Assembly: GCA_029243445.1 (NCBI GenBank) | Contig: JAQWSA010000128.1 | Span: 1-6,275, forward strand | Length of the DNA stretch: 6,275 nt | Direction of reading: 5' to 3' | Origin: Alphaproteobacteria bacterium | GTDB taxonomy: Bacteria > Pseudomonadota > Alphaproteobacteria > UBA6615 | Shown here: positions 1-6,077 of the stretch, in pieces | Layout of the letters: each line of letters opens with the position of its first letter | How positions within the stretch are numbered: the first letter of the stretch is position 1 | The notes under the pieces: generated by a model | Told to the model about the DNA's origin: nothing | Databases searched by the model: none | What the model saw: the letters and a program-made list of their open reading frames with translations, nothing else | Made by a program: the position numbers and the translations under genes

Positions 1-130
1 AAGGTGTTTTAAATTTATTAATTTAAATACTATTATATACTCTAAAATTTATTACTGTATTTTTACTATGTGGTTTATTTTATAATATTTAATAAAATTA
101 TTTCAAAAAATACCCAAATTTAAAAAATCA

Positions 131-159
131 TTTAGAAAGAGTGTAGCTATAGCTATACT
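131..159 (+). promoter_or_regulatory. Putative sigma70 promoter of the oxidase-ZIP-mntR operon
   Basis: A -35-like TTTAGA (131-136, 4 of 6 matches to TTGACA) is followed after exactly 17 bases by a -10-like TATACT (154-159, 5 of 6 matches to TATAAT). The transcript would start near 166, giving a leader of about 80 bases before the ATG at 248. I see no riboswitch or strong hairpin in that leader, and no clear Shine-Dalgarno in front of the ATG. The region is so AT-rich that -10-like hexamers occur by chance; the correct spacing and the overlap with the MntR-type palindrome are what make this candidate stand out. Confidence 0.5.
140..159. promoter_or_regulatory. Candidate MntR operator (palindrome)
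   Basis: A 20-base inverted repeat with one mismatched pair is centred on the perfect 12-base palindrome TAGCTATAGCTA (144-155). Read as half-sites it is TGTAGC-TATA-GCTATA. That is the same arrangement as the enterobacterial MntR box, with ATAGC and GCTAT half-sites separated by four bases (known from mntH-type promoters; recalled, not searched). It covers the proposed -10 hexamer and the end of the spacer, where a bound repressor would block RNA polymerase. The third gene of the operon encodes MntR, so autoregulation by manganese is the natural reading. Confidence 0.6.
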
Positions 160-247
160 TTAATGATATTGCTGTAATATTAACCTACATCAAACTCAAA
201 ATTAGCAATTAAATTAAACTATATTCAGATTATTTAAAGCAAAAAAT

Positions 248-1336
248 ATGATTTCAAAATTATTCAGAACGGTATCTAATCGTCGATCTTTTCTCGGAGC
301 TGGCGCCCTATTACCTTTGGCCCCTTTCTTGAGTAGCACTAATACTAGCGCTAACAATTCACTTGATCCAAACTCTATTTGTAAGAGTCCGCTTGCTCAC
401 GCAGGTGGTATGACCACAGTAGGCAATGTTGACCATTTACGTAATGGATTTGATCCACATGGTTTACTGACTGATTGGGAAATTGGCACGGTTTCAAAAG
501 ATAATGCAGGCAAAACTATACGTAAATTCGAAATTATTGCAGTTGATATAGAAATTGAAATTGCTCCTGGAGTGTTTTTTCCGGCCTGGACTTATAATGG
601 TAGAGTGCCCGGTCCAACAATACGTGCTACGGAAGGAGAACTTCTGCAGATTAAATTTATAAATAGGGGTAGTCATCCACACTCACTCCACTTCCATGGA
701 ATTCATAGTGCTAAGATGGATGGTATATCCGGGGCTAGTTTAGTAGACCCAGGTGAAGAATTTGTTTACGAATTCACGGCAGATCCATTTGGATGTCATC
801 TATACCATTGTCATGCTGCACCGCTTAAGCGCCATATTCACAAAGGACTTTACGGGGCTTTCATAGTGGACCCTGATCCTAAACTTCATCCACAAAATAC
901 TTCTACTGCCTTATCCCGTCAGCTAGGAACAAACGAGAATATGCATTGGCAAGAACTAGTAATGGTAATGAATGCGTTTGACACCAATTTTGATGATGAA
1001 AATGAAATTTATGCTGTAAATACTATAGCTCATGAATATAGTAAGAGACCTATAAAAATAGATAAAAAACGCCCAGTTCGTATCTATTTAATAAATGTAA
1101 CCGAATTCGACCCAATCAACTCGTTTCATATTCATGGAAATTTCTTTAACTATTTTGATCATGGGACCACACTTACACCTACTCTGAATAAAGTTGATAC
1201 AGTAATGCAATGCCAGGCTCAAAGAGGCATCTTAGAAATGTCTTTTAGCAATCATGAATCGGGACATTACATGTTCCACGCGCATCAAAGTGAATTCGCC
1301 GAACTGGGCTGGATGAGCATGTTTGAGGTCGCCTGA
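248..1336 (+). CDS. Tat-exported two-domain multicopper oxidase
   Basis: This 362-residue protein is a secreted copper oxidase that would act in the periplasm or outside the inner membrane. The N-terminus has a twin-arginine signal (NRRSFLG, Arg12-Arg13) followed by a hydrophobic stretch to about residue 30; cleavage after TSA (33-35) is plausible. Two cupredoxin domains follow. Domain 1 (about 90-210) has H145-S-L-H148-F-H150 and H187-C188-H189, with H196 downstream, giving a type 1 site (H145, C188, H196; Leu201 at the axial position where nitrite reductases have Met) plus trinuclear-centre ligands. Domain 2 (about 230-362) has H294-I-H296 and H344-A-H346; Ala345 replaces Cys, so there is no type 1 copper there. 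This is the type C layout of two-domain multicopper oxidases. The substrate is unknown; Mn(II), Fe(II), Cu(I) or phenolics are all possible. The operon partners, a ZIP transporter and MntR, favour a role in metal handling. A nitrite reductase is less likely because both domains carry HxH pairs. The start is the first ATG and gives an intact Tat motif, but it has no obvious ribosome binding site. Confidence 0.88.
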   Translation: MISKLFRTVSNRRSFLGAGALLPLAPFLSSTNTSANNSLDPNSICKSPLAHAGGMTTVGNVDHLRNGFDPHGLLTDWEIGTVSKDNAGKTIRKFEIIAVDIEIEIAPGVFFPAWTYNGRVPGPTIRATEGELLQIKFINRGSHPHSLHFHGIHSAKMDGISGASLVDPGEEFVYEFTADPFGCHLYHCHAAPLKRHIHKGLYGAFIVDPDPKLHPQNTSTALSRQLGTNENMHWQELVMVMNAFDTNFDDENEIYAVNTIAHEYSKRPIKIDKKRPVRIYLINVTEFDPINSFHIHGNFFNYFDHGTTLTPTLNKVDTVMQCQAQRGILEMSFSNHESGHYMFHAHQSEFAELGWMSMFEVA

Positions 1337-2490
1337 TGGTCTATAATCGTATAGCATTTGTTGCTGTTTTAGTAATGTTAGGATTAATTAGTTTAGCTAT
1401 ATATGTATTTAATCCTCTAGATAACTTTGATAACAATCTTCCCCCGGAAGAATCACTTATAATTGAAAGAGTAACTTCCGGTCCTAACGGTTTTATTGCC
1501 TATGTTAGAGGCAATGGCCGTGAACCAATAAAAATTTCACAAATTCAAGTCGACGGTGCCTTTTGGGATTTTAGACAAATACCTGATGGACCAATAAATC
1601 ATCTAGCTACAGCAAAATTATTAATACCCTATCCTTGGATACAGAACGAGACACACCACCTGCTTTTCTTGTCAAGTACTGGAGCAACGTATGATTACAC
1701 AATTGACGTTGCATATATGACACCTAGTCCAAATAATAAAACTTTGTTCAGTCTTACCCTCATTGGAATATGCGTTGGGGTAATCCCAATTACACTAGGA
1801 ATGTTATCTTTACCTCTCTTACGCTTAATAGGTGACAATAGTATTGTATTTTTTATGTCACTAACTATTGGATTGCTAGGTTTTTTATTTATAGACACCT
1901 TAGAAGAGGGCCTTGAGCTCACAAAAGCATCTGCAAATGCATTCCAAGGAAATTTAAGTGTTTTGCTCGCGAGTGTACTTACATTCCTAGGCATCCTAAC
2001 TATTAGTTGGCGATCAAAACCTTCAACTAACGGTATTGTACTCGCAACTTGGTTAGCAATAGGCATTGGCTTGCATAATTTTGGAGAGGGTCTATCAATA
2101 GGTGCCGCATTGTCCCTAGGAAATGCGGCATTAGGGAGTATGCTATTAATTGGATTTGCTATACATAATATTACCGAAGGAGTAGCGATAATTGCTCCTA
2201 TTACAAAACAAAAAGTAACAATAGCAATGCTTTTAGGCTGGTTATGTTTGGCTGGACTGCCTGCAATAGCCGGCACTTGGATAGGGGCTTTTACCTTTGC
2301 TCCACAATGGAATGCTTTATTCTTTGGTATTGCTGCAGGGGCAATAGCTCAAGTTATAGTTGAGGTAAGTCGTTCAATATGGGTTATGAGAAGCACCTTA
2401 GGTGATAAATTCATTGTAAGTAATGCTTTCGCTGGTTTTGCCGTGGGAATCTTGGTAATGTATACTACCGCATTTCTGATTCAGGTTTAA
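1336..2490 (+). CDS. ZIP-family divalent metal transporter with N-terminal extracytoplasmic domain
   Basis: This 384-residue inner-membrane protein is predicted to import divalent cations such as Mn, Fe or Zn. The C-terminal part (about 138-384) has eight hydrophobic segments, as in ZIP transporters. It carries the paired metal-site signatures HNFGEG (H247, N248, E251) and HNITEG (H277, N278, E281), with a further acidic residue at E343 in a late helix and an acidic cluster at 187-194. Typical bacterial ZIPs are about 250-310 residues. This one is longer because a first membrane segment (about 6-25) is followed by about 110 residues (26-135) of soluble, beta-rich-looking sequence that should lie outside the cytoplasm. 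I do not recognise that domain. The ATG overlaps the oxidase stop codon (TGATG, 1334-1338), and GAGGT at 1325-1329 supplies a ribosome binding site inside the oxidase gene, so translation of the two is probably coupled. Metal specificity cannot be read from the sequence; Mn is suggested by mntR next door. Confidence 0.88.
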   Translation: MVYNRIAFVAVLVMLGLISLAIYVFNPLDNFDNNLPPEESLIIERVTSGPNGFIAYVRGNGREPIKISQIQVDGAFWDFRQIPDGPINHLATAKLLIPYPWIQNETHHLLFLSSTGATYDYTIDVAYMTPSPNNKTLFSLTLIGICVGVIPITLGMLSLPLLRLIGDNSIVFFMSLTIGLLGFLFIDTLEEGLELTKASANAFQGNLSVLLASVLTFLGILTISWRSKPSTNGIVLATWLAIGIGLHNFGEGLSIGAALSLGNAALGSMLLIGFAIHNITEGVAIIAPITKQKVTIAMLLGWLCLAGLPAIAGTWIGAFTFAPQWNALFFGIAAGAIAQVIVEVSRSIWVMRSTLGDKFIVSNAFAGFAVGILVMYTTAFLIQV

Positions 2491-2493
2491 GTC

Positions 2494-2973
2494 ATGAATA
2501 AAAGCGAACGAAAGACAAAAGAAAAGGCACAAGACAACGCTGCTAAAATACCAAATAAAATGATAGAGGCTAATCTACAAGCCGCACAGTTTGAACGAGT
2601 TAGAACAGCGCAGCAAACAGAAAAAGCCGAAGACTATGTAGAAATGATAGACGATTTAATTAACGCTTATGGTGAAGCTCGGATAGTTGATTTAGCAGAA
2701 CGATCTGGAGTTTCACATGCTACAGTAAACAAAATTATTAAGCGGCTTCAAAGAGATGGCCTAGTTCATACACGCCCTTACCGATCAATTTTCCTTACAC
2801 CGGATGGTGAAAACTTAGCAAATTCATCAAGGGAAAGGCATAAGATAGTATTAGAGTTCTTAAGGGCTATAGGAGTGACCGAACGTAATGCTCAATTAGA
2901 TGCAGAAGGTATTGAACATTATGTTAGCCAAGAAACTTTGAATGCATTTAGTAAGTTTATAAATAGAAGATAA
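2494..2973 (+). CDS. mntR: Manganese-responsive transcriptional regulator MntR
   Basis: This 159-residue cytoplasmic DtxR/MntR-family repressor is close to E. coli MntR in length and architecture. Residues 1-43 form the charged N-terminal extension seen in the proteobacterial type. Residues about 47-105 form a winged helix-turn-helix, with the recognition region around VSHATVNKIIKRL (73-85) and wing near 92-102. Residues 106-155 form the dimerisation and metal domain. All six manganese ligands known from B. subtilis MntR have counterparts: D47 and E50 in EDYVE, H116 in SRERH, and E138, E141 and H142 in AEGIEH. The gene begins 3 bases after the ZIP stop codon, with a short AGG (2483-2485) as a weak ribosome binding site, so it is the last gene of the operon. 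When loaded with Mn(II) it should repress its own operon through the palindrome at 140-159. Its stop lies only 11 bases from the stop of the convergent oxidoreductase gene. Confidence 0.93.
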   Translation: MNKSERKTKEKAQDNAAKIPNKMIEANLQAAQFERVRTAQQTEKAEDYVEMIDDLINAYGEARIVDLAERSGVSHATVNKIIKRLQRDGLVHTRPYRSIFLTPDGENLANSSRERHKIVLEFLRAIGVTERNAQLDAEGIEHYVSQETLNAFSKFINRR

Positions 2974-2984
2974 TAAAATAGAAT

Positions 2985-3965
2985 TTATATAGTTAATATT
3001 GTTGATCCTACTGTAAGACGTTCAGCAACATCTTTATGGGCCTTAGCAGAATCAGCTAGTTTATAACGTTGGCCTATAAACGGTCTAACAGCCCCACGGC
3101 TAATTATATTAAATAACGATGTAGCACTATCTTCAAGCTCTTGACGGTTTAACTGATAAAAACGCATAGACGCCTTAGTAAAAAATAATGAACCTCTAAC
3201 ATTAAGATCAACAGCATCAATAGGTGCCAGTGGTCCAGAGGAATTTCCAAAATTCACCATGTAACCGCGAGGTCGTAAACTATTTATTGATTCAATATAT
3301 AAATCAGGGCCAACAGAATCATATACAACATCTGCTCCCAAACCACTGCTAATATCCAATGCTACTTCATTAAAACTTTCTTTACGATAGTTAACCGCAT
3401 ATGCAGCACCATTACCAAGAACGGTTATTTTTTTATCATCAGAACCAACGGTACCAATAACCGTAACTCCTTTATCCTTAAGCCACTGGCACAAAAACAA
3501 ACCAACGCCTCCAGCTGCTGCATGTACTATTGCCACTTCACCAGCACTAACTGAATAACACCTATTTACTAGATATTCAGCAGTCATTCCCTTAAGCAAG
3601 CTAGCTGCAGCCTCTTCAAATGTTATATTATCAGGTAAAGCAACTACACTAGAAGACTCAATTAAACGTGCTTCAGAATATGCACCAGGGTAGGTTGAAG
3701 CATATGCTACTCTTTGACCTACAGTAAAATTATCAACCTCTTTGCCTACTTGTTCAACAATTCCAGCAGCTTCAGTTCCTAATACCGCAGGTAATTCCGG
3801 TAAAACAGGATAAGCTCCTTTTCTTACTTGAATATCAAGAAAGTTAAATCCAGTAACATTATGTCTAATCAGCAGTTCGTTTGGTCCAGGCTCAGGTACG
3901 TCAATATCTTCCCATCTGAGAACTTCTGGTCCACCAAATTCATGTATTCGTATCGCTTTGACCAT
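2985..3965 (-). CDS. qor: Zinc-free NADPH:quinone oxidoreductase (MDR family, Qor-like)
   Basis: This 326-residue cytoplasmic enzyme matches the length of E. coli Qor (about 327). It belongs to the medium-chain dehydrogenase/reductase superfamily, zeta-crystallin/QOR branch, and would reduce quinones or other electrophilic carbonyls with NADPH. Residues 1-about 125 form the GroES-like catalytic domain, opening with IRIHEFGGPEVL and containing GTEAAG (63-68) where zinc alcohol dehydrogenases have GHE; the zinc ligands are missing. The Rossmann domain carries the nucleotide motif HAAAGGVG (148-155), typical of the QOR group. I place the start at the ATG at 3965, because AGGGAG sits 6 bases upstream of it. 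An in-frame TTG five codons further upstream (3980-3978) overlaps that ribosome binding site and is unlikely to be used. The exact substrate is uncertain, since many QOR-like proteins act on crotonyl-type or enoyl substrates. It faces mntR tail to tail and diverges from the BKACE pair. Confidence 0.88.
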   Translation of the reverse strand: MVKAIRIHEFGGPEVLRWEDIDVPEPGPNELLIRHNVTGFNFLDIQVRKGAYPVLPELPAVLGTEAAGIVEQVGKEVDNFTVGQRVAYASTYPGAYSEARLIESSSVVALPDNITFEEAAASLLKGMTAEYLVNRCYSVSAGEVAIVHAAAGGVGLFLCQWLKDKGVTVIGTVGSDDKKITVLGNGAAYAVNYRKESFNEVALDISSGLGADVVYDSVGPDLYIESINSLRPRGYMVNFGNSSGPLAPIDAVDLNVRGSLFFTKASMRFYQLNRQELEDSATSLFNIISRGAVRPFIGQRYKLADSAKAHKDVAERLTVGSTILTI

Positions 3966-3971
3966 TATCTT

Positions 3972-3977
3972 CTCCCT
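3972..3977 (-). promoter_or_regulatory. Ribosome binding site of the quinone oxidoreductase gene
   Basis: On the - strand AGGGAG lies 6 bases before the ATG at 3965. It decides the start: the alternative upstream in-frame TTG would place this Shine-Dalgarno sequence inside the coding region and has no good one of its own. Confidence 0.75.
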
Positions 3978-3995
3978 CAATGTAGATAGACTGGT

Positions 3996-4025
3996 ATATT
4001 AAAACCGTCACAAATATTTTAATAT
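3996..4025. repeat. Inverted repeat in the divergent intergenic region
   Basis: ATATTAAAA (3996-4004) is repeated as its exact reverse complement TTTTAATAT (4017-4025). Arm starts are 21 bases apart, about two helical turns. It lies just upstream of the oxidoreductase start, within a 221-base AT-rich region that must hold the promoters for both the - strand oxidoreductase and the + strand BKACE pair. It could be an operator, but in DNA this AT-rich a nine-base match can arise by chance. I could not pick out a convincing -35/-10 pair in either direction in 3966-4186. Confidence 0.25.
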
Positions 4026-4172
4026 TTTTAATGTTTTTTCATTAATTATTTATCGAGTTTTTATATAGTTAGTATATTAATAAAGCTCTTTTATCCACTC
4101 TGACTTGTTCTAAAGCACATACCCGAATAGTCTACAAAGATATATAAGTTCATAATTAAAGAAAATATGAAT

Positions 4173-4177
4173 AGGAG
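4173..4177 (+). promoter_or_regulatory. Ribosome binding site of the first BKACE gene
   Basis: AGGAG lies 9 bases before the ATG at 4187 and supports that start. An out-of-frame ATG at 4167 precedes the site and is not a plausible start for this gene. Confidence 0.75.
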
Positions 4178-4186
4178 ATGTGAATT

Positions 4187-5095
4187 ATGGCTCGTACAAT
4201 TATTATTAGTTGTGCCGTTACAGGTGGTGCAGATACTAAGGGTATTAACCCCAATGTTCCAATCACCCCGAAAGAAATAGCAGATGAAGTTCTGGCTGCT
4301 AATACGGCAGGTGCAGCAGTTGCACATATTCATGTCCGAAATCCAAAAACTGGAAAAGCTAGTATGGATCCCGTTTATTACGGGGAAGTTGTTAAACGCA
4401 TACGTGATGCAAATTGTGACGTAGTGATAAACCTTACAACTGGACCAGGCGCACGCTTGGACGTAAATACACAAACTCCATTAGAGCCAGGACCAGGAAG
4501 CGTAATGAAAACTGCTGAAGAGAGAGTTATACATGTATTAGAAAACAAACCTGATATTTGTTCTCTGGATGTAGCTACAATGAATTTTGGGGATCGACCA
4601 ATGGTAAATTCTCCAGAAATGTTAGAAGAAATGGCTTCCCTAATTCAATCAGTAGGCGTTAAACCGGAGCTCGAAGTATTTGATGTTGGGCATGTTAGTT
4701 TAGCTAACCATCTAGTTAAAACAGGCGTTATAAAAGACCCAAACCCTCTGTATCAACTATGCTTAGGCATTCCCTGGGGAGCACCAGCTACACCAGAAGC
4801 AATGACACTAATGCGCAATATGCTCCCTGAAAAAGCATTATGGGCTTCCTTTGGTATTTCTAAGTTTGAGTTTCCTATGGTCGCCTCAGCAGCCGTTCTT
4901 GGAGGCCATATTCGGGTTGGTTTAGAAGATAACCTTTATATTAAACGTGGTGAATTAGCGTCAGGTAATGCGCAACTCGTAGATCGAGCGGTCCAAATAA
5001 TAGAATTACTAGGGGACGCAGTTGCTACACCTGCAGAAGCAAGAGATCTATTTGGCATAACACTACATAATCATTCAAGAAAAGCAGCAGAATAA
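4187..5095 (+). CDS. Beta-keto acid cleavage enzyme (BKACE, DUF849), copy 1
   Basis: This 302-residue protein belongs to the DUF849/BKACE family, named after 3-keto-5-aminohexanoate cleavage enzyme (Kce). These zinc-dependent TIM-barrel enzymes react a beta-keto acid with acetyl-CoA to give acetoacetate and a new acyl-CoA. The zinc ligands are visible: H47 and H49 in HIHVR and E247 in RVGLEDN, with R243 and D248 at the positions of Kce's catalytic Arg226 and Asp231. The Kce residue Glu14, which holds the substrate amino group, aligns with Ala15 in VTGGADT, so 3-keto-5-aminohexanoate is unlikely to be the substrate. The INLTTGPG (81-88) and GIPWGAP (194-200) motifs and the overall style resemble the dehydrocarnitine-cleaving branch; that assignment comes from memory and is tentative. 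The start has a good ribosome binding site. It is followed after 44 bases by a close paralogue in the same direction, so the two are probably cotranscribed. Confidence 0.87.
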   Translation: MARTIIISCAVTGGADTKGINPNVPITPKEIADEVLAANTAGAAVAHIHVRNPKTGKASMDPVYYGEVVKRIRDANCDVVINLTTGPGARLDVNTQTPLEPGPGSVMKTAEERVIHVLENKPDICSLDVATMNFGDRPMVNSPEMLEEMASLIQSVGVKPELEVFDVGHVSLANHLVKTGVIKDPNPLYQLCLGIPWGAPATPEAMTLMRNMLPEKALWASFGISKFEFPMVASAAVLGGHIRVGLEDNLYIKRGELASGNAQLVDRAVQIIELLGDAVATPAEARDLFGITLHNHSRKAAE

Positions 5096-5139
5096 TAAAA
5101 TCTCCTAATCAATTATTAAAAGAGAAAGGGTTTAATCTG

Positions 5140-6039
5140 ATGGCACGTCCAATTATTATCTCGTGCGCTATAACAGGAGGGTCAGATACAAAACATATGA
5201 ATCCTGCTGTTCCTGTAACCCCTGAAGAAATCGCCAATGAAGTAATCTCTGCACACAATGTAGGTGCATCAATAGCTCATATCCATGTGCGTGATCCCAA
5301 AACAGCAAAAAGAAGTATGGATCCAAAATTATATAAAGAAGTAGTAGATAGATTAAGAGACGCCGGTTGTCCGATTCTTATTAATTTAACAACAGGGCCT
5401 GGTGGAATTCTGGCAGTCGAACCGGATGCTCCACATAATTTCATTAGTGGAAGTATACTTAGTAGTGCTGAGGAAAGGGTTCAGCATATCTACGAAAATC
5501 AACCAGATTTATGTACATTAGATGTCACAACAATGAACTATTCTGATGTAGCAGTAACCAATACCAAAGCAATGCTAGAAAAAATGGCTGGCTTAATTCA
5601 GAGAATTGGAGTCAAAATTGAGATGGAGGTATTCGATACAGGACAGCTATGGCAAGCCTCAGATATGTGTAATAGAGGAATAATAACTGATCCCAATCCC
5701 TTATTTCAACTTTGTCTTGGAATTCCTTGGGGAGGTCGAGCTACAATGGAATCAATGCAATTAATGAGAGATCAACTCCCTTCTAATGCTAAATGGGCTG
5801 CGTTTGGCATTTCTCGATTAGAATTCCCTATGGTAGCAGCAGCAGTGGTATTAGGAGGGCACGTTCGCGTTGGTATGGAGGATAACCTTTACCTATCCCG
5901 AGGTGTTTTAACACCTGGAAACACCCCTCTAGTTGAAAGAGCTGTCAAAATAATTGAAGCTATCGGAGAATATCCAGCTAGCGTCAAAGAAGCTCGAGAG
6001 ATTCTTGGACTTGAAAAACTAAAAGCCGCCGTATTATAA
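5140..6039 (+). CDS. Beta-keto acid cleavage enzyme (BKACE, DUF849), copy 2
   Basis: This 299-residue paralogue aligns with the preceding gene from its first residue; 41 of the first 60 positions are identical by direct count. All core residues are kept: H47 and H49 in HIHVR, R243, E247 and D248 in HVRVGMEDN. The position of Kce Glu14 is Ser15. Copy 2 departs from copy 1 in two stretches likely to border the active site: residues about 91-107 after INLTTGPG, and residues 167-178, where DTGQLWQASDMC replaces DVGHVSLANHLV. Different beta-keto acid substrates, or a mixed oligomer, are therefore possible. AAAGGG at 5125-5130 is a ribosome binding site 9 bases before the ATG. There is no terminator-like hairpin between the two copies, which supports one transcript. 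The gene ends 38 bases from the convergent dehydrogenase gene. Confidence 0.87.
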   Translation: MARPIIISCAITGGSDTKHMNPAVPVTPEEIANEVISAHNVGASIAHIHVRDPKTAKRSMDPKLYKEVVDRLRDAGCPILINLTTGPGGILAVEPDAPHNFISGSILSSAEERVQHIYENQPDLCTLDVTTMNYSDVAVTNTKAMLEKMAGLIQRIGVKIEMEVFDTGQLWQASDMCNRGIITDPNPLFQLCLGIPWGGRATMESMQLMRDQLPSNAKWAAFGISRLEFPMVAAAVVLGGHVRVGMEDNLYLSRGVLTPGNTPLVERAVKIIEAIGEYPASVKEAREILGLEKLKAAVL

Positions 6040-6077
6040 AAATATGCGCTACATTCCCTTATTAGTTACCTTCACTA

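Noticed and set aside
8..27. Perfect AT-only inverted repeat (TTTAAATT / AATTTAAA, 4-base loop)
   Set aside because: It has no G or C in the stem and no T-tract after it, so it is not a credible terminator; such repeats are expected by chance in DNA this AT-rich.
166..247. Possible Mn riboswitch (yybP-ykoY type) in the operon leader
   Set aside because: The leader of about 80 bases is AT-rich, with only a 5-base inverted repeat (166-180) and no recognisable conserved riboswitch core.
494..682. Open frame on the - strand inside the oxidase gene
   Set aside because: It lies opposite a well-supported multicopper oxidase and encodes no recognisable motif; it is a shadow frame.
1695..2276. 193-codon open frame on the - strand inside the ZIP gene
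   Set aside because: Its length is notable, but it mirrors the ZIP transmembrane coding region, which has clear HNFGEG and HNITEG signatures on the + strand, and it shows no family motif or ribosome binding site of note.
2958..2989. 7-base inverted repeat (TATAAAT / ATTTATA) between the convergent mntR and oxidoreductase genes, considered as a bidirectional terminator
   Set aside because: The stem is short and AT-only, with an 18-base loop and no T-tract, so it is too weak to call a terminator.
3966..3980. Upstream in-frame TTG start for the quinone oxidoreductase (adds MREKI)
   Set aside because: The codons overlap the AGGGAG ribosome binding site of the downstream ATG, and the family begins at the VKAIRIHEFG segment.
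4091..4474. Open frame on the - strand across the BKACE start
   Set aside because: It overlaps the conserved N-terminal third of the first BKACE and has a Cys-rich composition with no motif; it is a shadow frame.
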